From: Puccinia triticina
Taxonomy: Eukaryota; Basidiomycota; Pucciniomycetes; Pucciniales; Pucciniaceae
Direction: 5' to 3'
Length of the DNA: 64,000 bases
Assembly: GCF_026914185.1 (NCBI RefSeq)
Contig: NC_070560.1
Coordinates: 4,765,501 to 4,829,500, forward strand
Below the pieces are notes generated by a model. It did no database searches, had not been told where the DNA came from, and worked only from the letters and a program-made list of their open reading frames with translations. Made by a program: the position numbers and the translations under genes. Positions 10,128 to 21,700 of the stretch are shown here, piece by piece (the first letter of the stretch is position 1; every line of letters starts with the position of its first letter).

Positions 10128-11142
10128 TGTGAGCCTGAGTCTCTATAGTGACAGCAGGACACAAGAAATGGGGGGGCAATAGTTGGATTTCTTGGGATAA
10201 AGAAATTACAACTATAAAAGAAAAAGAGAGAAAGAGAGAGAAAGAAACCAAGCAGGCTAAGATAGAAGAGAAGTACTAGGTTATTCTAGTGGGAATGCAC
10301 GTCCACTGGCAATGCTACTCTTCAGAAGAGTGCTGCTAATCTGTGCTAGAAGTGCTACAGCTTCCTCTCAGGAGGGTATCTGGATTAGATAAGTTTAATC
10401 CAGCCACAGTTTTTTAGACTTCTCTCTGGACAGTCAAGGTTCTTAATGGGAAACCTGAGGGACAGCCCTGCAACCTAGATTTTGAGGCAAAGGCCAAGTG
10501 ATTATAAGGGACAGCCCTGTGATCAAGATAGAGGCAAAGGCCTGTAGAATTGAAGGGACAGCCCTGTGATCAAGATAGAGGCAAAGGCCTGTAGAATTGG
10601 AGGGACAGCCCTGTGATCAAGGAGGAGGCAAAGCAAGAAGAAAAGGCAGATCAAGCAAGACACAGAGTTGTACCTCTGAGATAATCAAGGTTCAGTGAAA
10701 GAGGTTACTTACTGTCAATATCCTAGGCGCCTGTGACGGTAGGTATACTGGGAGTAGAGTAGGCTCTTTGGTGGTGATCCTGGGGTTATCTGGGTGGTGG
10801 TTCTGGTGTGCTGAAGTCTGTGTATCCTCCAGCTGCATGGGGGATCCTGACTTCGAAAATTTTCAAGGTTGGCTGACATAATCACATATGTACATGTGGT
10901 TGGAGAGCTCTGTTGCGCCTACAGGGCGCTGCTGCGCATGCTCATCACAAACAAGGAACTCTATGAAGGAGTTGAGCTGTTGGAAAGTGGCCAGTGGACA
11001 CTAGGGTTGAAATTGCATGGGAAAACAGAATCTGAAGTCAAAACAAGGTTAAACCTTAAACTTAAAAAGATATAAGAGAGTTGAGGTAGAAATAATGACA
11101 AAGGCAGACATTAGGTCAGCTGCGCTGACTCTAAGGCTGACA
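10128..11142 (-). repeat. 3' LTR of the non-autonomous element
   Basis: 1,015 bp, TG...CA termini. It contains an A/G-rich GAAAGAGAGAG stretch and three tandem copies of a 45-50-bp unit (GGACAGCCCTGTGATCAAG...GGCAAAGGCC). The matching copy is at 15,956-16,970. Confidence 0.9.
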
Positions 11143-14100
11143 TTCCCTACCACCAAAAGTGGTTTGATTTTTCAAATTAAACCAAAAAACTGATGGGTTA
11201 GTTCACTCAGATTGGGGTCAAGAGTAATTTGGATAATTAGCTATTTCTAGATCAAAATCAATCAGGGGATCTGAAGTACCATCCTGCTACATAGTATTCA
11301 CCCAGTGGGTGTTTCCTTCTTTAATTTAAATCAGCTCAATATTTGTTTTCAGGGGTCTCATTGATTTTATATCCTTTTTTTTTTACATGTCAAATCATAA
11401 TGAGGATTGATTTAAACATTGATTTTCATGTTCCTTTCTTCAGGAAAGTCTCTGGAGAGGTTAGTAACTTGATTGAAGAACTGGCAGTTGAACTTTCTTA
11501 ACAATTGGCTGCACAGGAATATTTTCTTTCTCTTCAGTCTCTTCAGTCTTTCTCATTTTTTGTTTCTTATTGCAAATGAAGCAAGGGATTGTTTTTACTC
11601 AGGTTAGGGGGACTCTGATTGGTTTCCATCAATGAATATAAACTAGAAATTATCTAATGATCACCTGAAAGAATACAGCAGCTTCTCTTAGTTTGCTCAA
11701 ATATTGTATAATCATTATTGCCAAGTCAATAATTTGCATCATTGCAGACAACATATTCTCCCTTTTTTCGTTCAGGTTGTCAGCTTTTCCTAAAGATTTT
11801 GATTAATTGCTACAACTTTAATGGGATATGGCCTGCTAGTTCAATCATTGGTATCTCCATACTGATATCTGATTCCAATGCACCACCTTGCAGTTTCAGT
11901 CAGTAGAATGGTAAGTCAGCTGATTATCATACTGTCTAACATCTTATAGTCTCTCATAAAAAGCTCTGGGTTCTTGATCCAAACCTCATGGTTATATGGA
12001 AGTTCACCAGAGAATTTATCCCAATTAGTGTTCTTTGGGGTACTTTGTTACAGTCCTGTCTAGATCCATTGGTCCAGACTCCATGATCAATCAAAGGGAA
12101 TTCACCTTGTGGAGGGATTTTCATCTCAATGGTTGAAAGATTGACTTCATTCATCTTCTGATGGTTCTCAGGATCAAGAACAGGAACAAGAGCATAATTA
12201 TCTTGTGCAGTTGCTGTTCTTGTTGGAAATTCATGAGTGGATTATTATGGTTCAAATGAGGAGGTTAATCTCTATCAGTTGTTTCCAATAAAGATTCCAA
12301 TTCAGAATTGACAGCATTTACAATGGAAGAGATGTCATTCAATATTCTCTTAGATTCTTTTGAATCTACTGTTTTCCTTTGCATGAAGTGAATTGATCTG
12401 GTTACTAAGGCATGAGACTCATTTACCAAAATAAGTTCTTGCAAACTTTCTAATTTCTCATCAATGTGTCTTTTCAATTTGGTCCAGTTCATCAAAACTC
12501 AAAATGGTTCTCTCTTTGGCAGTTTATCCTACATAGGAAATGATGTTATCAAGTAAAGATGGCATGAATTATTCTTTAAAAATGTCTAAAATGGAACTAT
12601 TCAATACTTCTTTGAATTTGTTCACACAAGACTCCAGCAAGGTATCAGGAATTTTCCAACAGTGGTAGACAATTCTGATAGAAATTCAGAGAAAGGGACT
12701 TGTAATTTTTTCTTCTAATAACAAGGGAAAATCCTTAGACAAATCATTATTAAAATTATTCAAAAATTCTCTAGTTGAGGGGCTAGAGATGTTGTCAATA
12801 TCCAAGCTAAGTACAATTGCAGAACATTCTTGAGGGGGTTAGGACTGTCGAATTGTGTAAGGGGGCTCCATAGACTGATAGTGGTGTTGATGTTGTTGGG
12901 GCTATCCTCCAAATGGTTGAGAGGGATGGTGCTGGATCATTGAGTTCCCACCTTGCTTTATGGAAGCTAGCAAGGGTCTCGCAAGCTGTTGCGGTGGCGG
13001 CGTCGGCGGCAGAGGGCTGCTTCCCTGGTTGTGGTGATGTGTATGACACTGGTAAGCCGGCGCTAAGGCTCGGTGTTGGAAAGCTGTAGGCTCGCGGGTC
13101 GGCGTAGCCATCTGAGGTAGGTAGGAGGGGTGTCGAGCTGAGGGCAAGCTCGTATTGGTCTGCACTATTGGCGCCGGTGCACTCAATGGTGTGTTGTTGG
13201 TCCAGTGGTATAAGGACCACTTGAGGCTGTCAAGCTTGTCCGGTGGAGCCCATCCTCAACATAGTCTGAGGGTCTTGTCCCACCCGACTAATTCCATCAT
13301 CATATGTTTAGTTGTAGCGGCTTGGGAGAGAAGCAGCCTAAGAGATTTTTTGTTCTGAGCCTCTCGAGCCCTGACGGAGAGATTGAGCAGCTTGTTGAAC
13401 AGGTTGACAAAGCTTGCAAGCTTGGATGACCTCCATCGGTTCGGAGGATATCTCCAGGCGTGGGGTCTGAGCAAATGGATGGAGGGCTAGAGATGGTGAC
13501 GCATCCAGCAGTAAGACTTTGTGGCGTGCACCTTTTCTAGGCTGTTGGTCATGAAGGGACACAAGAACAGCACCTCTTGAGCTGTACCCAGGTAGCAGCT
13601 CATTAGATTCAAGATCTTCTGATCTACCGGACGCGGAAATGGCGCGGATCTGTTCTACTCCAGCACTGGGGACGTAGCCCTTGAGTTAATTAGCACTCGT
13701 GGAATACACATATCCGGCGAGAGAGGTTCCTCCTGCGGGAAACACGGAAAGTCTTTGTTGACTGGAGGCAATGCCGACTCTAAGCTGTAGAAGCCGCTCT
13801 TTGGCAGCGGGGCAGAGATGGTATTGGAGCTTTTGCTCGGCGGAGAGGTTTCGTCCATTCCGGCTGCTTAGTCGGCGATAGGTGCTTTACAGTGTTGTGC
13901 TGGTCTCTTAGACTGAATTTTCGAATCCTCAGGCTTCCAATCCGGGTAGACAAACGGGATAGCCTCCCTTTTCTTTTGACGGCAAGATCTGGGCACCTTC
14001 GAAGTGGCAATAGGAGGCCACTTGTCTTTATTGATAGAATTTCCTTCTTTTGGCCGCTCAAGGCTGCTTTGGTCGAGGAGCTCTAGCTCAGCGGAATCGG

Positions 14101-15955
14101 AAGAGATTCACGAAAGGTCTGAAGACGCTGGTGGGGATTCCACCACACTCTTCCTAGTTTATTAGGTTCTTCCTAGGGGATGATATTGAGGGTGAGCTCT
14201 TCTCCTTCCCTGACCGCGCCAGGTGTTGCTCCCTGTTCTTTGTGTCACTCTCATGAGATAATCTCCGACTTGAGGAGCCTCTCTGTTGAGTACCTGGGGA
14301 AATTCTAACTCTTCCCTGATCCTCTCCAACCTCTCCAAGTGGTTTGGTGCAGCACATTTTTAACTTGGTGCACTATATCTAAATAAGAGAGTGGAGTCCC
14401 AGTGGTATGCACCAGACAGTTGGAAATAAGAATGAGGGGCTGTCAGGATTCTATATCGCAGTGTGGAAGCTTCGGGGGTCTCACAGGCTGCTACGGCGGT
14501 AGACACATTATCATCTAAAGGCTTTAGTTAAGAGTTTTCATACGCTCCTGGGTACACGGAGGCGGGGGCTGGACATGGCTGTAGGCTTGGGCATGAAACG
14601 GGTAGTCTATCTCTTGAGCCCGGCGTTGAAAAGATGTATGCTGGGAGGTGGGAATAGCCATTAGCGGTAGGTCTTGGGTTGTCTCGGCTCGTCGTGGACA
14701 AGATCCGTTGCTCTGGAGATGGGCGCCGGCATTGGGCTCGGAATGGACGGTGGAAGGTTCCGAATGGGGGAAAGGAGCAGGAAGGACGGTGACACCGTCG
14801 ACCGTAGGCGTTCTTGGTTCGCTAGGTTTGTAGTCATGAACGGACGCTGGGCGATCGCGTTCAGATTTGGCGCTGTGAGCAACGTCTCCAGATCAATAGG
14901 ACGGTGGATAGGATTCTATCTGTTTGAGACCAACACCAAGGACGTTGCTCTCGAGTTGATGAGGGGCAGAGTGACATCCATGTCTAGCGGCAGGCTGGAG
15001 GAACAACATATCGAAGGAGATCGGCGGTAGCAAAGATCCTAAGCCTTCGAAGCTGCTATTCTGCTGCGGGGCTAAGGCGGTAGCGGAGCCTTTGCTGAAC
15101 TGAGAGGTCCCTTGCATTCCAATAGTCTGATCGGTCTCTGCTGTTTTCTTTCGTCTAGAAGCTCTCTTTGGCTGAGTCGCGGAATGCGCTGGAGTCCACT
15201 CGGGATAACGGACGGGCACCGCTTTCTTTTTCTTTCGGCTACTCGGTTTCGGGTCCGTCGACGTAGCAATAGGAATCCAACTCTAAGTTATCGATCAAGG
15301 TTCTTCCTTTAGGCCGATGCGATGGTCGTTGGAGTTTTCAAGCATGGCGGAGTCTGGCGAGACAGGTCCTAGATCTTCGGAATCAGGCGGAGCAGCGGAG
15401 CGGAAGTCGTCGGGATTTTCTAGCTCAGCGGAGTCTGGCGGAAGAACTTCTAGTTCTGCGGAATCAGGCGGAGTAGAGGAGCGGAGGTATATCGATCAGC
15501 TCAGATGTTTTCTTCCTCTGCGCTGTCCTGCGGCGTTTGACAACTTTTTACGGTCTATATCGGCAATTACAGATAAGAAGCCGAGGAATCTTTCGAGCGT
15601 ATTTAGATTTTTTTATCTCTTCTTGTTTCGAAGATATAGACGATGCAATGGGGAATAAGTCCGACAAAAGGGTAAATAGCGGTGCGGAGGAGTCGCAATT
15701 CTGCACTTTCACAAGTACACAGGGCGTAAATTTTTTTTTCAAGGGTTCAGTTAGGAAATTTATCAATATAGAATCAATTTTAGGATGTTTTTGAAGAATT
15801 TTGACATTAGTAGGATATGTAGAAAGATTTGTTTAGTGAATTTTCGAAATTTTTAAGAGTTTTTTGTTTGATTTAATCAGGATGATCAGTCCTTTGGCTT
15901 TTAAGCAGTCTAGAATTATGAAAAGGTGAGTAATTTTCCCGATGAGGCCCCCAAT
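11143..15955 (-). other. Internal domain of the non-autonomous LTR element
   Basis: No pol domain in any frame. The left part (11,143-12,800) is AT-rich with short glutamate/serine-rich minus-strand frames, such as 12,265-12,495. The right part (12,800-15,500) is GC-richer and holds proline/serine-rich minus-strand frames. Two segments (about 12,950-14,100 and 14,500-15,350) look like diverged tandem copies; for example an INSRATSPVLE frame at about 13,660-13,700 has a counterpart near 14,940. This may be a remnant of a gag-like ORF or a structural spacer. The primer-binding site lies at 15,938-15,955. Confidence 0.6.
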
Positions 15956-16970
15956 TGTGAGCCTGAGTCTCTATAGTGACAGCAGGACACAAGAAATGGG
16001 GGGGCAATAGTTGGATTTCTTGGGATAAAGAAATTACAACTATAAAAGAAAAAGAGAGAAAGAGAGAGAAAGAAACCAAGCAGGCTAAGATAGAAGAGAA
16101 GTACTAGGTTATTCTAGTGGGAATGCACGTCCACTGGCAATGCTACTCTTCAGAAGAGTGCTGCTAATCTGTGCTAGAAGTGCTACAGCTTCCTCTCAGG
16201 AGGGTATCTGGATTAGATAAGTTTAATCCAGCCACAGTTTTTTAGACTTCTCTCTGGACAGTCAAGGTTCTTAATGGGAAACCTGAGGGACAGCCCTGCA
16301 ACCTAGATTTTGAGGCAAAGGCCAAGTGATTATAAGGGACAGCCCTGTGATCAAGATAGAGGCAAAGGCCTGTAGAATTGAAGGGACAGCCCTGTGATCA
16401 AGATAGAGGCAAAGGCCTGTAGAATTGGAGGGACAGCCCTGTGATCAAGGAGGAGGCAAAGCAAGAAGAAAAGGCAGATCAAGCAAGACACAGAGTTGTA
16501 CCTCTGAGATAATCAAGGTTCAGTGAAAGAGGTTACTTACTGTCAATATCCTAGGCGCCTGTGACGGTAGGTATACTGGGAGTAGAGTAGGCTCTTTGGT
16601 GGTGATCCTGGGGTTATCTGGGTGGTGGTTCTGGTGTGCTGAAGTCTGTGTATCCTCCAGCTGCATGGGGGATCCTGACTTCGAAAATTTTCAAGGTTGG
16701 CTGACATAATCACATATGTACATGTGGTTGGAGAGCTCTGTTGCGCCTACAGGGCGCTGCTGCGCATGCTCATCACAAACAAGGAACTCTATGAAGGAGT
16801 TGAGCTGTTGGAAAGTGGCCAGTGGACACTAGGGTTGAAATTGCATGGGAAAACAGAATCTGAAGTCAAAACAAGGTTAAACCTTAAACTTAAAAAGATA
16901 TAAGAGAGTTGAGGTAGAAATAATGACAAAGGCAGACATTAGGTCAGCTGCGCTGACTCTAAGGCTGACA
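15956..16970 (-). repeat. 5' LTR of the non-autonomous element
   Basis: 1,015 bp, collinear with and apparently identical to 10,128-11,142. It is followed directly by the target duplication ATATC and then by hAT sequence. The first bases on the interior side are the primer-binding site shared with the gypsy element at 45,545-59,372. Confidence 0.9.
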
Positions 16971-17163
16971 ATATCTCCACCGCCATCTGTCATAGGAAAG
17001 GAGAGTACCCGGCATTAAATTTTCACACTGTTCATTTTTTTTCTTTCATAATCATTCTTGGTGAATTATTCTCCACCCCTGTAGCCAACCCCACAGCTTC
17101 AGGTCACTTGCCTGAGGTTCTGCAATGAAAAGTTTGAGGGTGAAAATATCAGATCACCCACTC

Positions 17164-17194
17164 TACATGGAAGCCTGCACCACGGCTCATAACA
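17164..17194 (+). repeat. Terminal 31 bp of the split short LTR
   Basis: TACATGGAAGCCTGCACCAC through CTCATAACA is the missing end of the short LTR broken at 7,621. The same end is intact at 31,044-31,066 and 32,816-32,847. Confidence 0.7.
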
Positions 17195-17217
17195 TCATGC
17201 CCCCTTTAATTCCCAAG

Positions 17218-18654
17218 TGCACACTCCTCTCCCGGGGGCAGGCCCTTTGAAAAAGGGCGTGCAGGGCTACACAACCACCCCCACGCCCTATTTTAGCCCT
17301 CGGCATGGGCCCAAAGGACGTGCATGCCCCTGCATGGGCGTGCAAAGCCTTGCATGGGCAAGCAACCACATTCCCATGTCTATGTACATAATTTACATAG
17401 TAAATTATATAATTTGTACATTATGTACATAGTACATTATATACTTTGTACATTATGTACATAGACCAGCCCCTCCGGGACAAAGAGGGCCGGGAGGGGC
17501 AAGCCCTCTGCCACTTCAGCCCTCCTTCCCATTTGAACGGCGGGGAGTGGGGGCCTGGGGGGGGGGGGGGGGGGGGAGGGGAGGGGAGAGGAGGCGGGAC
17601 AAGGGGAGGGGAGGCGGGACAAGGGGAGGGGAGGCGGGAAAAGGGGAGTGGAGGCGGGACAAGGGGAGGGGAGGCGGGACAAGGGGAGGGGAGGCGGGAC
17701 AAGGGGAGGGGAGGCGGGACAAGGGGAGGGGAGGCGGGACAAGGGGAGGGGAGGCGGGACAAGGGGAGGGGAGGCGGGACAAGGGGAGGGGAGGCGGGAC
17801 AAGGGGAGGGGAGGCGGGACAAGGGGAGGGGAGGCGGGACAAGGGGAGGGGAGGCGGGACAAGGGGAGGGGAGGCGGGACAAGGGGAGGGGAGGCGGGAC
17901 AAGGGGAGGGGAGGCGGGACAAGGGGAGGGGAGGCGGGACAAGGGGAGGGGAGGCGGGACAAGGGGAGGGGAGGCGGGACAAGGGGAGGGGAGGCGGGAA
18001 AAGGGGAGGGGAGGCAGGAAAAGGGGAGGGGAGGCGGGACAAGGGGAGGGGAGGAGGACTCCCAAGTCCCCACCTCCCTCGCCCTCCTTTCAATTGGCAA
18101 GCAAGCCAATAAAAGAGAGACACATAGAAATAGGCTCACATAAGCCAACCTGGATTCCAGGTTGGCTTATGTAAGCCCCCCCCCCCCCCCCCCAGTCAGA
18201 CAGAGTCAGACTGGTGACCATCTTTGATTGGCTTGCTCTCCGATTGAAGGGAGGTAGAGGGAGGTGGGGACTTGGGAGTCCTCCCCCCCTCCCCTCCCCC
18301 CATCCTGCCTCCCCCCCCAGGCCCCCACTCCCCGCCAGTCAAAGGGGCAGAGAGCTTGCCCCTCTTGGCCCTCTTCAGCCGGGAGGGGCTGGTCTATGTA
18401 CATAATTTACTATATACATTATGTACATAGACATGGGCGTGCAGGTACACACCCATGCAAGGCTTTGCACACCCTAGCACACCCCTGCAGGGCTGTGCAC
18501 GCCCTTGCACACCCCTGCAGGGCTGTGCACACCCTTCAGGTCCCACACCAAGGGCTGAAATAGGGTGTGCGGGTGGGCGTGTGGCCCCGCACACCCTTTT
18601 TGAAGGGTGTGGGTGTGGGTGTGCCCCCGGGAGAGGGGTGTGCGTTTATCAACA
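17218..18654. mobile_element. Foldback element with long inverted arms
   Basis: Left end TGCACACTCCTCTCCCGGG. The right end read on the minus strand is TGTTGATAAACGCACACCCC followed by TCTCCCGGG. The arms are long and inverted, sharing GGGGCTGGTCTATGTACAT-type and CGGGGAGTGGGGGCCTGGGG blocks and a GGACTCCCAAGTCCCC block. They meet at a palindrome at 18,138-18,171 (CATAAGCCAACCTGGATT...). Flanking direct repeats CTTTAATTCCCAAG (17,204-17,217) and CCTTAATTCCTAAG (18,656-18,669) match at 12 of 14 positions. No transposase is encoded. Only the left arm carries an expanded minisatellite. Confidence 0.75.
17577..18053. repeat. G-rich 20-bp minisatellite, about 23 copies
   Basis: Unit GAGGCGGGACAAGGGGAGGG repeated with almost no variation; a few units carry A for C or a point change. 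Each unit has several runs of three or four G on the plus strand, which suits G-quadruplex formation. The long frames in four reading frames (for example RGGGTRGGEAGQGE repeats) are translated repeat, not proteins. Confidence 0.95.
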
Positions 18655-18725
18655 CCCTTAATTCCTAAGCCTCCCCATTTTCTGTTTAAACTGATGAGAA
18701 AATAAAGAAAAAAGTTCCTCCTCTT

Positions 18726-21700
18726 TGTCAGGATTCGGGTACAACCCCGAATCAGAGGAAGCGCAAGGCAGCTAAACCTAACCCTACCAGGGACCAAGGT
18801 GAGCCGGCGCGACCTCCAGGCGCATGCAATATGCATGCCGCCCTCAGGCGGATGGAATGTGCTAAAGCTTATTCCTCCGCTCCAAACCTTCTAGCCACGT
18901 CAGCAACCGACGAAGCGCCCAAGCGACCCAAACAAGACAAACAACCTTCAAGGTGAGTGCGTCTGTTGGGATAGCCCTAGCTAGGATTGTTGTAGCTGAC
19001 TGAAGCCTCTGTATGCTCGTACAGCTCATTGATATCCGACGCCAGACCAGACCGAATCGGTTCAAGCCTCAGCAATAGGATCTCTAGTCCCAACTGTGGA
19101 GGTGAGTCCATCGCTGTTAAGCCCTAGCCATAAATGGCTCCAGACTGACCATTGCTCATGCGCACTGCGAAAGACAACGGCAGTTCCTCCCTATCAGCTC
19201 GTATTGGTGAATCTTGACCTGCAAGATCCCCGAGCCAAAGTAAGAAGAAATCCTTTCTCTACTGAGTGCGTCTCAAGGAGCGCAATAGCTAATGCAGCTT
19301 CCAGTCTTGTTAGCCTACAGAATCCGTGGATTCTCTTAGCTGCATAGCAGTCCTTGAAGATTTCTTCTTACCCTTTTATCTCTCAGTACCGAGCGGATCT
19401 GCTCTTAGGTACACATTGTTTTCTCACTTTCATTTCTCTGTCTCCAAGATTGTTGGATAGACCATAACTCATAAGAAATGATACACTCTTAGTTGTGTGA
19501 AATCTAACAGATTTACAGTCTCGATCGCTCGAATCAACGATCTCTATCGCAACTAGGAGCAGACCGCTATGGCAGGCACTCGACAAACTCCAGCCGCTTC
19601 TTCATCCAACGCCCCTTCCTCCGCTAACAACACTAGCACAAGCGAAGAACGGGATTTGTTTAAATGTCCAACGTTTGACGGCAATAACTTCCCGATCTGG
19701 CAGAGGAAGGTGAAGACTTATCTAGCGGTCAAAAGTCTAATGAAATGCATCAAGCAGCCGCTACCTGCGAATGCGACGCAAGAACAGAAGCAGGAGTATA
19801 TTCGAGCTGCGGCTATTCTCAGTGGTCACGTTGAGGATGATATTTACAATCATATCATCACAGATGCGAACATACACGATGCATTCGCCATCTGGAAAGA
19901 ACTCAAGAACGAGTATGCTTCCTCCTCGGTCCTTGCCATCTACCATGCCTGGCGAAAATGGGAGGATATCCAATACGACAATGATATCAATCAATACATA
20001 ACTCGTCTTGAAGCCATGCTCGCCGAATTCGCCGCCATGGGCCTTGACGTGCCAGCTACCATACTCAGCTGCACCATTATTGCTCGAATCTCGAGAAAGC
20101 GGCCTTCGTTAATGGAAACTCTCATCAGCAACGCTGAACTTCTGGCCAACCCGAAGCACATCATTGCCAAGCTAAGGGATATAGCGCATCACGATGCAGT
20201 CACGGCAACCATGGATCGAGGCGAGACGAGCTTTGGAGGTGCGACTACTGCCTTAGCTACGCAGGCCTCCCAATTTGCAAATTGAGGCAACAACTCAAGA
20301 AAGCGCCGTCCGAACCCAAATGCTTGTCGTGATCACAAGCACAATCCATTGTCGGGGCACCTGGAGGAGGAGTGTTGGACCCTGCACCCTGGGTTGTACA
20401 AGAAGGCTCGCCAAAATCCTCCAACGGGTCTAGTGACGACGGCGACAACTGACGCAGGCTCGTCTGCAAACATCGTGCGACCTGCGTTCGGCTATCTGAC
20501 TGGAGCAGAAGGTGACGGCGAGCTACTTCGGATGGTTCTTGATTCTGGAGCCAGCCACCACATGCTCAACTCCTATGATCTCTTCGACACGTCAACACCG
20601 GTCCGAGTCAGTATTGCCACGGGCAACAAGTGGGACCAGAAGGAGCTTTTTGCCGTTGCAAAGGGGAATGCGACTCTGCGCTTCACTAATGGAGCAACCA
20701 TTGTGCTGAAGGATGCTCTTTACGTCCCGAATCTGACGCGAAGCCTTATATCCTTCGCGCAGCTGTTGGAGAATCAAGCCTCAATCACGCCTTCACCGAA
20801 CGGATTCGAAGTCAAAATTGACAATCTAAGCTCCCTTACGGTTGATACCTCAAACTCCATCTTTGAAATAGTCGGTCTTTGTGATCTTCAAGAGCAGCCA
20901 ATGGCGAATCTCACTGAGGTTAAATCCGACTCAAAGATGAGCGAGTTTGAACTCTGGCACCGTTGTATGGGGCATGCCAGCAGAAAGCGAATCGAAACGA
21001 TGCTCGGCAAGGCTTTACCCGTCGAGGAGACCAAGGCATGCGATGCCTGCATGAAAGGAAAAATCACACGATTGCCTTTCAATAGCCACTTTAAGGCAGC
21101 TCCTGCTCCCCTCGATACCGTCCACGCCGATCTGGTGAGACCAATTTCTCCGGCCACTAACAGCGGCGCTCGTTACTTCCTGACCATAGTTGATCAATAT
21201 TCCGGCTACATACATACGGAGGTCTTGAAGGAAAAGATTGGTGCGATGGCTGCTATTCTAGAATTCAAACAGTTCTTCGAGAATCAAACCGCAAAGTCAG
21301 TCAAGAGACTGATCACCAATGGTGGAGGCGAGTTTGTGAGCAAGAACCTTAGCGAGATTCTGAAAGAGGCTGGCATACAACATCACGTTTCGCCACCCTA
21401 TACTCCCCAGCACAACGGATTCGCCGAAAGGGCCAACCGCACGGTCATCGAAATGACGCGAACTCAGATGATGCAGGCCAACATGGCCCCGGAATGGTGG
21501 GGCGAGGCAGTAAAAGCGGCTACTGCAACGACCAATAGCCTGCCCTCTCTGTCTAAAAGCCGAGCTTCGCTGATTGAACTTATGTTCAGATTGAAGCCAA
21601 ATCTCAAGTTCTTCAGACCGTTTGGTTGCCGCGCCTGGATTGTTAAGCCTAAACAAAACAGAGGGCAAAAATTTGGTCCCATAGCGTGGGACGGGGTAAT

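Larger units (their letters stand above)
10128..16970 (-). mobile_element. Non-autonomous LTR retrotransposon (LARD-like) with 5-bp TSD
   Basis: A 6,843-bp element with LTRs of 1,015 bp at each end, starting TGTGAGCCTGAG and ending CTAAGGCTGACA. The target duplication ATATC is perfect (10,123-10,127 and 16,971-16,975). I saw no difference between the LTRs by eye, so the insertion looks very recent. The primer-binding site TGGGGGCCTCATCGGG next to the right LTR sets minus-strand orientation, and a purine-rich tract abuts the left LTR. No protease, reverse transcriptase or integrase can be found in the 4.8-kb interior, so it must be mobilised in trans. It interrupts the hAT transposase. Confidence 0.88.
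7622..17163 (+). mobile_element. hAT DNA transposon with about 67-bp TIRs, interrupted by an LTR element
   Basis: Left TIR 7,622-7,688 starts CAGTGGGTGAGCTGATATTT. Right TIR 17,097-17,163 is its inverted copy with only a few mismatches. CAGTG fits the hAT terminal pattern YAGNG, and the body encodes a decayed hAT transposase. Removing the LTR element (10,128-16,970) and a small insertion at 7,689 leaves about 2.5 kb. It sits in a short LTR, but only TA (or TAC) appears duplicated at the junction instead of the 8 bp usual for hAT. The right copy may have been trimmed. Confidence 0.8.

Noticed and set aside
10869..11075. A 68-codon frame repeated identically at 16,697-16,903
   Set aside because: Both copies lie in the two LTRs of one element, so identity reflects LTR duplication, not a conserved gene pair.
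17421..18174. Long frames of 150-240 codons on both strands with GGTRGGE or PPLPLSRLPSPCPAS repeats
   Set aside because: They are translations of the 20-bp G-rich minisatellite in every frame, with no start context or domain.
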